Assembly: GCF_048773025.1 (NCBI RefSeq)
Contig: NC_133544.1
Location: forward strand, 558,001-622,000
DNA from: Camelus bactrianus
Taxonomy: Eukaryota; Chordata; Mammalia; Artiodactyla; Camelidae
Reading direction: 5' to 3'
DNA length: 64,000 nt
In this document: one piece after another, positions 1 to 9,513 of the stretch
How positions within the stretch are numbered: position 1 is the first letter of the stretch
How the letters are laid out: every line of letters begins with the position of its first letter
Notes under the pieces: model-generated
Told to the model about the DNA's origin: nothing
The model's input: only the letters and a program-made list of their open reading frames with translations
Databases searched by the model: none
Made by a program: the position numbers and the translations under genes

Positions 1-424
1 CCAGGCAACAGTCAGCCAAGCGGGCAGCACCCCTGTGGGAGGTAGGGAACAGGTGACCGCCGAGACTCCCACTCTCAGCCCAAGGTCCCAGGACACCACT
101 CGCCCCACCCCCGGGCACCCATGTGAGACGCCTCTGCTGTGTCTGGACTCCCCCAGGTGATCTGAGACAGAAACCACCCAGAGAAAAGGGAACTTCAGGA
201 AGCAGGCAGTGCCACCGGTTTCAGTCCTGTTCTTAGTGTTCGCAGGGTTGCGGGCAGTCAGCTCACATCTACGGGAATCCAGCCAAGAAATCCTAGGAAC
301 TGGGGCTGCAGGCACAGAGATCAGCCTGGAGGAGCGCAGGTGCCTGGGGCCAGAGGAGGGAAGGGGTGGCGGCAGCACGGATACCCAGGCTGCAGGGGAG
401 CCACCTCCATGGCTTCCACCTTCG
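1..424 (+). promoter_or_regulatory. I-gamma germline-transcript exon region (unit 1)
   Basis: This stretch precedes the switch repeats and ends in a good splice donor, CCTTCG|GTGAGT, with the GT at 425-426. The same donor is found at the same place in all four units, as expected for the I exon of sterile germline transcripts that open a switch region for class switching. The 5-prime end of the exon and its promoter cannot be fixed by eye. It contains ATCCTAGGAA at 290-299, one base away from a STAT6 half-site pair (TTCN4GAA). The small reading frames across it are not conserved protein genes. Confidence 0.65.
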
Positions 425-644
425 GTGAGTGCAGCCCAAGAGGAGCAGGGGCAGAGGGAGCGCAGGGGGGCATTGGAGGGGAGGCCCCACCTCAGGGACC
501 GCACAAGGCTCCAGGAGCAGCTGAGTAGAAGGCTGGGAGCTGGTGGGCACAGGCAACCGTCCCACCACCTGGAAGGTCCAGGGACCAGGGGAGACTTCTG
601 GGGACACTGGGGACACAAAAGAGGGTGAAGGTACCCCAAGGACG

Positions 645-1790
645 AGGAGCCCTGCTGGGAGGGGCCCAGGGTGGGGCTCCAGGGAGAAAGCCAGCCCTGC
701 TGGGAGGGCACCAGGGTGGGACTCCAGGTAGAAAGCCAGCCCTGCTGGGAGGGCACCAGGGTGGGACTCCAGGGAGAAAGCCATCCCTGCTGGGAGGGCA
801 CCAGGGTGGGACTCCAGGGAGAAAGCCATCCCTGCTGGGAGGGCACCAGGGTGGGACTCCAGGGAGAAAGCCATCCCTGCTGGGAGGGCACCAGGGTGGG
901 ACTCCAGGTAGAAAGCCATCCCTGCTGGGAGGGCACCAGGGTGGGACTCCAGGGAGAAAGCCAGCCCTGCTGGGAGGGCACGAGGGTGGGACTCCAGGGA
1001 GAAAAGCCAGCCCTGGGGATAACACAGGGGTCAGGGAGTGGAGTGGAACTACGCTGAGGGCTCTGCGTTGCCCCAGAAGATCAGAGGCTGCCAAGGGCCA
1101 GCACCAGGGACAAAGGTCAGGGAGGTTGAAAGTAAGAGGTGTCAGAACACCTGGAGGTCAAGGAGGGCAGCCCCAGGCGCTCTAAAATACATGGAGCTCG
1201 TGCACATGAGCAGAAGCCTGGGAGTGGATGGGGGCAAGAAGCTAACTTGGAGTTCAAGAGTATTTGGAGCTTGTGCAAGTGAGAGGCCACTGAAGGGCAG
1301 GAGGGCAGGGGGACAGCCTCAGGGGTTCAAGGGAGCTGGTTGAGCTTGTGCAGGTGAGCAGAGGGCTGCGAGGGCAGGGGGCAGCCCCAAGGGGCTCCTG
1401 GGAGCAGGTTGAGCTTCTGCAGGGGAGCAGACGGCTGGGAGGGCAGGGAGCAGCCCTGAGGGGCTCCAGGGAGGAGGTTGAGCTTGTTCGGGACAGCAGA
1501 GGGCTGGGAGGGCAGGGCGCATCCCCAGGGGCTCCAGGGAGCAGGTTGAGCTTCTGTAGGTGAGCAGAGGTTTGGGAGAGCAGAGAGCATCCCCAGGGCC
1601 TCTAGGGAGCAGGTTGAGCTTCTGCAGGGGAGCAGAAGGCAGGGAGAGCAGGGGGCAGCCCCAGAGGTTCCAGGGAGCTGGTAGAGCTTGTATTGCTGAA
1701 CAGGGGGATGGGAGGGCAGGAGGCAGCTTACAGAGGTCCAGGAAGCCAGTTGTAATTGTGAGAATGAGCAAAGGGTCCACACAACAGCGG
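645..1790 (+). repeat. Switch region S-gamma of gene 1 (gamma2a-like)
   Basis: Two G-rich tandem arrays form the switch region used by AID in class-switch recombination. The first (about 650-1015) has about 8 copies of a 45-bp monomer beginning CTGCTGGGAGGGCACCAGGG. The second (about 1190-1790) has roughly 8 copies of a monomer of about 68 bp with the core GGGCTGGGAGGGCAG and a GAGCTT segment that supplies AGCT, the preferred AID hotspot. The non-template strand is G-rich, as expected for R-loop formation. At about 1.1 kb it is short compared with units 2 and 3, although assemblies can collapse such repeats. Confidence 0.8.
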
Positions 1791-2142
1791 GGCTCCCCTG
1801 TAGCTAGCGGATTAAAGCCCGGACCTAAGGTACAGCCACACGAGGAGCTGAGCCAGGTTGACGGCTGTGGGGATGGTCAGAGGGGCCAGGGCTGCTCCTG
1901 GCCAGTGTCTCCTGGGACAAGGGTCTCAGAGGCTGCCAGTGAGCAGGGGGCTGAGGTCAGAGGACAGGGACATGGGAGCTACAAGCTGGGGTGGCGTCAG
2001 GGGCCCAGGTGTGAGGGGTAAGTGAGCTGAGGGGCTCCAGCTGGAGGACCAGAAGAGGGACAGGAGCTCCCCGAGGCACAGACTCCGCAGCCTGGCTGAG
2101 GCCACAGGGATGAAAGGGGAGGGGCCAAGGAGGAGGCCTGCA

Positions 2143-2200
2143 GGGCCAGGGTCCAGGGGGCCAGGGGCCAGGGTCCAGGGGGCCAGGGGCCAGGGCCCAG
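2143..2200 (+). repeat. GGCCAGGG-type GC minisatellite upstream of CH1 (unit 1)
   Basis: Short tandem repeat built from GGCCAGGGGCCAGGGTCC-like monomers of about 20-30 bp, about 480 bp before CH1. Copies sit at the same place in the other three units with small length differences. No function is evident. Confidence 0.7.
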
Positions 2201-2678
2201 GTGCTCTGGCTGCAGAGCTGACCCAGAAGACACGGGCGCGGAGGGCAAACAGCAGGCCAGGCAAGGGGCCACGAGCAGGCTTCTGGGTGGTGGAGGCCCA
2301 CCACGCCAAGGAGAGGCCCGCTCACCCAGGGCAGGGCCGGGCAGTGGCAACAGGACGGTGAGCTCAGGGGACCAGCAGACGCTGGCCAGGAGCAGGCAGC
2401 ACTGGTCAGGACTCAGACACAGGGCTCAGTCAGGCCAGGCACTTGCAGGAGGTCAGGGACCTGGGGGGCTGTCACCCAGGTGATCACCCAGCGCTGACCC
2501 ACAGCTACAGAGGCACGAGGCGTCAGGTGGTGAGGGCCCTGCCGGCCAGCTGCTTTGCAGACAATCTGGAAGCACGTGGGCGCTGGGCTCAGGGGTGCCC
2601 AGACCTGGGCTCGTGACACCCTGCCTGGACCCTCCCAGGGGTGAAGCCCTGGTGGTCACACGGCCTGCTTTCTTGCAG

Positions 2679-2972
2679 CCTCCACCAAGGCCCCATCGGC
2701 CTATCCTCTGACTGCTAGATGCGGGGACACGCCTGGCTCCACGGTGGCCTTCGGCTGCCTGGTCTGGGGCTACATCCCTGAGCCGGTGACGGTGACCTGG
2801 AATTCAGCCGCTGTGTCCAGCGACATCCACACCTTCCCATCTGTTCTCATGTCCTTGGGGCTCTACTCACTCAGCAGCTTAGTGACTCTGCCCACCAGCA
2901 CCTCGACCGGAAAGACCTTCATCTGCAACGTAGCCCACCCAGCCAGCAGCACCAAGGTGGACAAGAGTGTGG
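2679..2972 (+). pseudogene. IGHG2A: CH1 exon, open but skipped (gene 1)
   Basis: A 294-nt exon after a normal acceptor (TTCTTGCAG). It encodes a complete CH1 domain starting [15 protein letters not shown], with both immunoglobulin-fold cysteines (FGCLV and FICNV) and the Trp. It is open throughout, but several positions conserved in gene 2 have drifted ([10 protein letters not shown] against [10 protein letters not shown]), which suits relaxed selection on an exon no longer used. Its 5-prime splice site is destroyed. Because 294 is a multiple of three, skipping keeps the frame. Confidence 0.9.
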
Positions 2973-5900
2973 ATAAGTAGACAGGCCTCAGGGCGGGCGT
3001 CCACTCCCAGACAGGACCGAGGTCAGCCCTCCGCCCGGCTCGAACCACATGGCAGGATGGCAACCTCTGCCCAGAGTATCAGAGGAGGAGCAGTCTCCTC
3101 GCCTGAAGGCCTCCCAGGCAATGGGAGGGGTCCTCTGGGTGTTTCTATCAGGTCCAAGGTGGGCACAGGATGCACACCTCTACCGCACATAGCTCGTGCT
3201 GGACCTGCCAAAATCTATCCCTGACATATGCCCGCCCCAACAGACCTGTCGCCCTCACCCATAAACCTCCTGTCTGCTTTCTTTGCAGAACCCAAGATAC
3301 CCCAACCACAACCAAAACCACAACCACAACCGCAACCACAACCAAAACCACAACCAAAACCTGAACCAGAATGCACGTGTCCCAAATGTCCAGGTGAGTA
3401 AGACAAGCCACTCCCTTTTAACAAGGAGGTGGCCACAGCCCTGGCGTGCTGGGAATACATGTGTCCTGGAGAAGGCTGGCCCAGGTGCTAACTGCCCACC
3501 CTGTCTTCCCTGCCAGCCCCTGAGCTCCTGGGAGGGCCCTCTGTCTTCATCTTCCCCCCGAAACCCAAGGACGTCCTCTCCATTTCTGGGAGGCCCGAGG
3601 TCACATGTGTTGTGGTGGACGTGGGCCAGGAAGACCCCGAGGTCAGTTTCAACTGGTACATTGATGGCGTTGAGGTGCGAACGGCCAACACGAAGCCAAA
3701 GGAGGAACAGTTCAACAGCACGTACCGCGTGGTCAGCGTCCTGACCATCCAGCACCAGGACTGGCTGACGGGGAAGGAGTTAAAATGCAAGGTCAACAAC
3801 AAAGCTCTCCCGGCCCCCATCGAGAGGACCATCTCCAAGGCCAAAGGTGGGACGGACAACGGGCGCGGGAGGGTCCTGTGGGGCTGCTCAGAGTGACCGT
3901 CGGGCGCTCAGACACACCTGTCCCCACAGGGCAGACCCGGGAGCCGCAGGTGTACACCCTGGCCCCACACCGGGAAGAGCTGGCCAAGGACACCGTGAGC
4001 ATAACCTGCCTGGTCAAAGGCTTCTACCCAGCTGACATCAACGTTGAGTGGCAGAGGAACGGGCGGCCGGAGTCAGAGGGCGCCTACGCCACCACGCTGC
4101 CCCAGCTGGACAATGACGGGACCTACTTCCTCTACAGCAAGCTCTCGGTGGGAAAGAACACGTGGCAGCGGGGAGAAACCTTCACCTGTGTGGTGATGCA
4201 CGAGGCCCTGCACAACCACTCCACCCAGAAATCCATCACCCAGTCTTCGGGTAAATGAGCCTCACCCCGGCACCCCAGCGAACCCCCCTCCTCGAGGCCC
4301 TCAGGGTCCGGCGTGGACGCCTGAGCCCCACCCCTGCGTACATACCTCCCGGGCGAGCATGAAATAAAACACCCAGTGCCTCCCTGGGGCCCTGCAACCC
4401 TGTCATGGTTCTTTCCGAGCAGAGCTCCGGCGCTCGCCGGGCACGCGGGAGGCGGGGGCAGGCCAGGCTCTGAGGACAAACTTGGTGCCAACGGAGGCAG
4501 GCAGCAGCCCGAGGCCACAGAGGGGGCTCTGCCAGAGGCAGCAGCTCCCCAGGGTCCAGCGTCCGGTCAGAACCTACTCAGGCTGTAGTGTGTAGAGCGG
4601 ACGGGTAGAGCCTCGCAGGAACCCTCACGGAAATGAGTGCACAGTTCTTCCCACCTCTGTCCAAGCCCAACTTTGGGACAGTGGCAGGTCCTTGTCCCCG
4701 CAGTTCCCGTCCCCGGGGCCTTGAGAGTCCACGTGCTGACACCCTGTCAACATGGGAGCCACGCCTGACCGGCGATGGGGGCACAGGCCTCCTGCTCCCA
4801 GGACACACGGAGATCAGGCCCCACCCTCCCGCAGGCGAGGTGCTCAGGGCCAGATCTGTACCCTCGAGGGGACACTCACCCAGACCCATAGGAAACAAGC
4901 CCTCTCATGGAGCACACCAGCCTGCACACCCCTCGTCCACCTGCAAACTCACGCACACGCATGTGCCTGTGCAACTGCACACAAGGGCACAACCACAAAA
5001 CTGCACACAAGCCAGCCTTCCTCACTGGGTCCTCAACGGGGTACCCACCCGGGGCCAGACCAGAACCTGGAGCCGGGTCTCGTGAACCCTCTGTGGACAC
5101 CAGCTTGGTCCCCACTCCTCAAAGCCCCAGCAGCACTGACCACACTGGCCGCCTCAGAACCCCACCCCTCCTCTCCCCAGGACACCTGCGTCCCCTCCTC
5201 AACACACAGAGACTCAACACCCCACTGGTCCCTAGCACAACCACCCCACCCCCTCGGGCACACAGGGACACCCCAAGGTTGCCTCCGCCCTTCCCTGCAA
5301 TACGAACCACCACAAACCTGCTCTGCAGACCCCTGCCGTTTAGGCCTGGCCTCCAGTGGGAAGGAAAGCAGGGGTCAGGGCAACCTCTCCCAAGAGGACC
5401 CCATGAAACGCACTGCAGAGGAGTGGATGAGGGACCCCCACGGGCCAGGCTTACATATGGCCCAAGGAGTCCGGCCAAGACTGAGGCCAAAGCTGGAGGA
5501 ATAGGGGACACAAGGTCGGTACCCAGGGATTGACATAAGGGAACCATTGATCCAGCCCCCCAGGGGGATACTAGTGCCCCACCCGCCCTGTCACACAGCT
5601 GACCACCCCTCCCTGTCCAGAGCCACTCCTGGAGGAGGAGAGCTGTGCCGAGGCCCAGAGCGGGGAGCTGGATGGGCTGTGGACCACCATCTCCATCTTC
5701 ATCACCCTCTTCCTGCTCAGCGTGTGCTACAGCGCCACAGTGACCCTCTTCAAGGTGGGCGGGCCAGGCCAGCTGTCCCTGCTGTCCCCACACAGTGCCC
5801 GCACAGTCCCCCTTCCCTGTCCACTCCCTGTCCCTCCCTGTCCCTCCCTGTCCCCTTCCTGTCCCCTCACAGTCCCGTCACTGTCTCCTCACTCTCCCCT

Positions 5901-6217
5901 CTTGTCCTTTCTGTCCACTGTCTGTCCTTCTCTGTCTCTCCAGTCCATTCTGTTCTCTCACTGTCCCTCTCTGTCCCTGTCGGGACCTCGCTGTACGTAG
6001 CTATGCCCACGCAGTCCTCGCGCCACCCCACCGGAGCACACTCGCGGCCGGCAGTCCCCGGGCTGGGAGGCCAGGTCCTTGGGGGAAGCTGGCATGGGGG
6101 CCCCGGCTGTGCTCAAACCCGCCGTCCCTGCAGGTGAAGTGGATCTTCTCCTCGGTGGTGGAGCTGAAGCGGACGATCGTCCCAGACTACAGAAACATGA
6201 TCGGGCAGGGGGCCTAG
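2679..6217 (+). CDS. IGHG2A: IgG heavy-chain constant gene, heavy-chain-only type, long hinge (gamma2a-like)
   Basis: Constant region of a camelid homodimeric IgG. Exons: CH1 2679-2972 (skipped), hinge 3289-3393, CH2 3517-3846, CH3 with secreted end 3930-4258, M1 5621-5754, M2 6134-6217. All exons have the IgG phase, with one codon split at each junction, so the JH donor can join the hinge directly in frame. The CH1 donor is G|ATAAG, the known camelid change that removes CH1, the light-chain partner domain. The hinge is 35 residues of Pro-Gln/Pro-Lys repeat ending ECTCPKCP, matching what I know as dromedary IgG2a. The Fc has the N-glycosylation site NST and lower hinge ELLGG. Secreted and membrane forms are chosen by poly(A) site and splicing. 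The gene family is certain; the subclass name is from memory of hinge sequences. Confidence 0.93.
2972..2977 (+). promoter_or_regulatory. Inactivated CH1 splice donor, G|ATAAG (gene 1)
   Basis: The first intron base is A (2973) where gene 2 has G in the otherwise identical context GTGG-TAAGTAG. Loss of the obligatory GT abolishes the donor, the established mechanism for CH1 removal in camelid heavy-chain-only IgG. Retention of the intron would meet an in-frame TAG three codons on. Confidence 0.93.
3289..3393 (+). CDS. IGHG2A: Hinge exon, 35 residues (gene 1)
   Basis: Acceptor CTTTGCAG and donor CCAG|GTGAGT bound a 105-nt exon. The peptide starts [10 protein letters not shown], continues as a Pro-Gln/Pro-Lys repeat and ends ECTCPKCP, whose cysteines would link the two heavy chains. 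The repeat is encoded by a hexanucleotide run (CAACCA/AAACCA), so the long hinge looks like a microsatellite-style expansion. The long rigid hinge is thought to stand in for the missing CH1 as a spacer. Confidence 0.95.
3517..3846 (+). CDS. IGHG2A: CH2 exon (gene 1)
   Basis: A 330-nt exon encoding a 110-residue CH2 domain: [13 protein letters not shown], the paired cysteines (VTCVVVD and LKCKVNN), the N-glycosylation site in EEQFNSTYR and the FcRn histidine in IQHQDWL. The lower hinge is LLGG, as in human IgG1, where genes 2 and 3 have [16 protein letters not shown] replaces the human LMISRTPEV, so position 252 is Ser. Confidence 0.96.
3930..4258 (+). CDS. IGHG2A: CH3 exon with secreted C-terminus (gene 1)
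   Basis: Acceptor TCCCCACAG, then [19 protein letters not shown] through to SSGK and TGA at 4256-4258. Both fold cysteines are present. The C-terminal loop reads HNHST, with Ser (4220-4222) where genes 2 and 3 have Tyr (HNHYT); this is human position 436, next to the FcRn and protein A contact. The end contains G|GTAAATGA, the donor used for splicing to M1 in membrane mRNA. Confidence 0.96.
4363..4368 (+). terminator. Poly(A) signal for secreted gamma2a mRNA
   Basis: AATAAA about 105 bp after the secreted stop codon, in the context ATGAAATAAAACACCCAG, which is conserved in genes 2 and 3. The 1.25 kb from here to M1 is intron and holds no gene; it has a CA-rich stretch near 4950-5010. Confidence 0.9.
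5621..5754 (+). CDS. IGHG2A: Membrane exon M1 (gene 1)
   Basis: 134-nt exon after acceptor CCCTGTCCAG. It encodes an acidic extracellular spacer ([17 protein letters not shown], with one Cys) followed by the transmembrane helix, [17 protein letters not shown] onward, rich in Thr and Ser as needed to pair with CD79A/CD79B. Donor is AAG|GTGGGC. The following M1-M2 intron contains a CTGTCC-rich pyrimidine tract and is 379 nt, against 295 nt in genes 2 and 3. Confidence 0.95.
6134..6217 (+). CDS. IGHG2A: Membrane exon M2, cytoplasmic tail (gene 1)
   Basis: 84 nt encoding 27 residues and [20 protein letters not shown] then [10 protein letters not shown]. The tail has YRNM, matching the Ig tail tyrosine (YxNM) motif that recruits GRB2 in membrane IgG of other mammals. 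Membrane heavy-chain-only IgG should therefore signal like ordinary IgG. Confidence 0.95.
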   Translation: MKWIFSSVVELKRTIVPDYRNMIGQGA

Positions 6218-7245
6218 CGTGTCCTCTGGGGGTGTCCACGGCCACCCCAGACCCCAGAGGTACCCCGATCATCGCTCCGAGCTGCTCAGCCACTACTCCG
6301 CCCGCTGCCCTGCCAGCTCTGACCTCTCGGCCGTCCTCAACCACACCTCCATCCTCCGACCTCACGGCCAACACCGACCACACCCTGCACCCTGCCCACC
6401 TTCAGGGGACCAAGTGGACAGCAGGTGCTACCACCAACCTGAGCTGAGGGGTCTGCCTGTCCTCACCGGGAGTGCCCGGGGCACCCTGGGGTTCCTCTGG
6501 AATAGCAGGAAGCTGGCATCCCGGGACAGTGGGCACGGCCCGCTCTCTGTGGACACCATCAGGCCAGATGACCAAGGACGGTTCCAAACAGGAGGCACAC
6601 TGTGTGAGATGTCTGCTGGAACAGTGCTGCCCCGGACGACCTCACTCAGCAGGGAAGCTTCTGGATGTGCCACCAACGGTCAGCAGAGTACTCAGCTCTG
6701 AGAAGGGCCTGGGCCCATGGCCCCTACAGGAGCCAGGCCTGCCAGGAAGGGGGTGAGGTCTCCCAACTCCAGCTTCCCAGAGACGGGCCTGGTGACCGCG
6801 TCCCCCACGGGCAGAACGCAGCCTCGCTGGACAGAGCAAGAGGGACACTGGCAAAACAGGGCAGTGGCCGCAGCCAGCCAGTCCTGTGACCAGAAGCCTG
6901 AGACACCTTCAGCAGGAGCTCCCTCACTGGGCGGTGTGGTGAGAGGCGAGCCCCGGGAGGAGGGAGCCCGACAGCCTGGCGTCCCGGCCCCAGACCCCTG
7001 GGCCTCTCCTGTCTTCTCCTTGGATGGGGAGGGGCAGGCCCCACTGCCGGGTGGTGGCGGGGGAGGGGGGGCGCTACAGCCAGAGGTCACGCCAGGCCTG
7101 GCTTGGGAAGCTGTGCATCCTTTCTAAACGTCTGGCACCCACGAACTTTCTGCACTGTTTATCTTTGGGTGGGTTTTTTGTTGGGAGACTCTGGCTTGTC
7201 ATGTTTTGAGTTGTTCAGACAATAAAGCATCCTATACCATTCCAT
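6218..7245 (+). other. 3-prime UTR of membrane gamma2a mRNA with poly(A) signal
   Basis: About 1 kb of GC-rich sequence without a conserved reading frame runs from the M2 stop to AATAAA at 7221-7226 (CAGACAATAAAGCATCC). This is the expected membrane poly(A) site; the same signal is at the same place in units 2 and 3. Confidence 0.75.
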
Positions 7246-8701
7246 AGCTCTCTGGGAATCGCTCTGTGTTGCGGCCCCTCCCCTGGTGCCTCCACAGCCT
7301 GGCCGCCCTCCACACCCTCCCAGCCCCAGGCCCCAGTTCTAACCACACCACACCCATCCCTGGGGTTCCCTGGGGGCGCGGAGTCAGCAGCAAGTCCCAG
7401 GTGTCGGACGCCTGGTCAGCATGGCTGCTGTAACACGCAGCACAGTCAGGTTGGAACCACAGAAATGATTGTCTCCCGTCCTGGAGCGGCACGTCCCAGG
7501 TCGAGGAGCGTGAGGGCCACTGTGCCCACCGGCTGCCAAGGCGGCAGGGCCGGAGTCAGGACTCGGTCCACCCGGGAGGCCAGAACCTGAGCTCCAGTCC
7601 CTCCTGGTGGTTCCATCTCAAAGGAACAGTCTCAGGTCCCGGGTTGTAGGAGACACAGCACTCCCCAGAGGGCAGACACAGGAGCCACAGCAGACTGCCC
7701 TTCGCAGGAAATGCTCCAGGAAACGGAGGCCAGTGCCTGGTCAGGGTTGGCTCTGCTGGGCGATCCAGGCCAGCACTTCGGAAGAGCTCAGTCATCCACG
7801 GGACACAGCCCTGGGTGGCTGGACAATGTCCAAGTGTCTGTGTGAGCCTTTCAGTGTGTCAGGGCAGAGGGGGCGAAATCAATGTGCCGAGTCTGTGGCT
7901 CCACGGCCCCAGGGGAGGCCAGCAGGACAGGCTCCTGGCAGGGAGCTGGGACCAGCAATGAGTGTCTGTCAGTAAAGCCACAGCACTCCAGGGACATTGG
8001 GAAGGGCCATTCCAGCTTCCTGTGGGGGACAGACAGACAGACAGTCAGAGGAATACCGAGAATTTTATGCAGTACAGGGATTGCTCACTCCAGTGGGCTC
8101 CGCACCAAAGACGGTGAGGCCATGGGGCGGGCAGCCAGGTCTAGGAGCATCGCCGGCCCTCAGGGACCCTGCCAGGCGTGAGGACACTGGGCACCCTCTG
8201 CCTCAAGGGTGCTCCGGAAACCATCCTGGGGGTCTCCCCCACTCGCAATCTCCCTAACACGGAACACCTAAACAACAAGCTGAACATGCCTATGGTCCCT
8301 GAGGCCTGCCCGGCCCCAGGCCCTGCCCCTCACCTCCATCCCCTGGACCACGGATCTGCCTCCAGCCACACATTCCCGTGGGGACACCAGGACGGTCGAT
8401 ACCGGGCTGGCCCCACGGGTCCTCGAGGAGCACCAGTCCCAGAACAGCTGCCCCCCAACAGGCCTGAGGGCCCCGTCCTGACCCTGGGGCAACATCAGGC
8501 CACAGCGTGTCCCCCATGCACAACCCCTCCTGGGCCCCTGGAAGCCAAGTGGCCGACGCCTTCCCTTGAGCCCCTGGGTCAGCACCGGTGTGAGCCTGAA
8601 GTCAGCCTCCTGCTGCTCCTGTCCCCTAGGGGCCCTGCCCCGGGCAAGACCACTGACACACTCCTGTCAGCGTCACACCTCTCCTGCCCGCACCCCCATC
8701 T
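7246..8701 (+). other. GC-rich intergenic DNA, nothing recognised (unit 1)
   Basis: No IgG exon, RNA gene or clear transposon is visible. A short ACAG tract lies at about 8030-8050. Open frames here are not supported as genes. Confidence 0.6.
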
Positions 8702-8726
8702 CACACACACACACACACACACACAC
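8702..8726 (+). repeat. (CA)n microsatellite (unit 1)
   Basis: About 12 CA units. The matching tract in units 2 and 3 is longer (roughly 28 units, interrupted by one AA) and has the same length in those two. Confidence 0.9.
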
Positions 8727-8834
8727 CCTGGGCTGCCACCCCACTGCGCCTCTGGGCCCCCACCAGGTGCCCCCTCCTCCCGCACTCCAAGGGGAACGTC
8801 TGCCACTCTGAGCTTTGAAAACCTGCATTGCTGT

Positions 8835-9513
8835 CCGTGTGTGGTGTCCGTGGATGTGGAGAAAAGAAACCCTTGTGCACTGTTGGTGAGGACATAAAAT
8901 GGCATTACCGTTGTGCAAAACGGTTTGGAAGCCCCTCAGAGAAATTTCAGAAACAACTACCACACTTGCAGCAATCCCACTGCTTACAATAAACCCGAGC
9001 GAACAGGCAACAGGTCTTAAAGAGGCACTTGAACACCCACTTCCCAGCAGCTCCATTGACAATACCTACCACGAGGCGGGAACGCGAGTGTCCTTCCGTG
9101 GATGGACAGATGAGCACGATGTGGGCTGAGCGTACAATGGAACAGCACTGCCCCTGAAGAAAGAGGAACAGTGTGACGTGTGTGACAGCACGGGGGCACC
9201 TGGAGGACATCGGAACGCGTACCGTGAGCCAGGGGCAAGACGGTGAATCGTGTGCGATTCCACTTGTGTGAGCGATTACGAGTGGCCGCATTCCCAGAAA
9301 GACAAAACACAGAAGTGGCTGCAGCCGGGGGAGAACGGGGGGTGTTGTTTACGGGCATAGGGTTTCACACGTAAAGACGGGGAGAGTTATGGAGACGCAG
9401 GTGGTCGTGATTGCACTTTATGAATGTACTCACTGTCCCCAAGACCCGGAGAAAGGTGTAACATGGTACACTTCCTTAGGGGCAACTCCTATTCTTTTAC
9501 CACGATAAAAAAA
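8835..9513 (+). mobile_element. L1 LINE 3-prime end, GC-drifted (unit 1)
   Basis: Matches the layout of an old L1 3-prime region in sense: GTGGAGAAAAGAAACCC, CACTGTTGGTGAGGAC, CAATCCCACTGCTTACAAT, GTGGATGGACAGATGAG, TACAATGGAACAGCA and a final TTTTACCACGATAAAAAAA. The usual AT-rich words have become rich in G, C and CpG (for example AACGCGTACCGTGAG), unlike most L1 fossils. Retrotransposition-dead fragment; no reading frame of interest. Confidence 0.75.

Noticed and set aside
650-1790. Possible CRISPR-like or satellite array
   Set aside because: Monomers are contiguous without unique spacers, lie between an I exon and CH1, are G-rich and carry AGCT hotspots. They are switch repeats of a mammalian IgH locus.
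2974-2980. Cryptic donor at the GT of AAGTAG just after the dead CH1 donor
   Set aside because: Poor match to a donor, and use would add four bases and break the frame, so it cannot rescue CH1.
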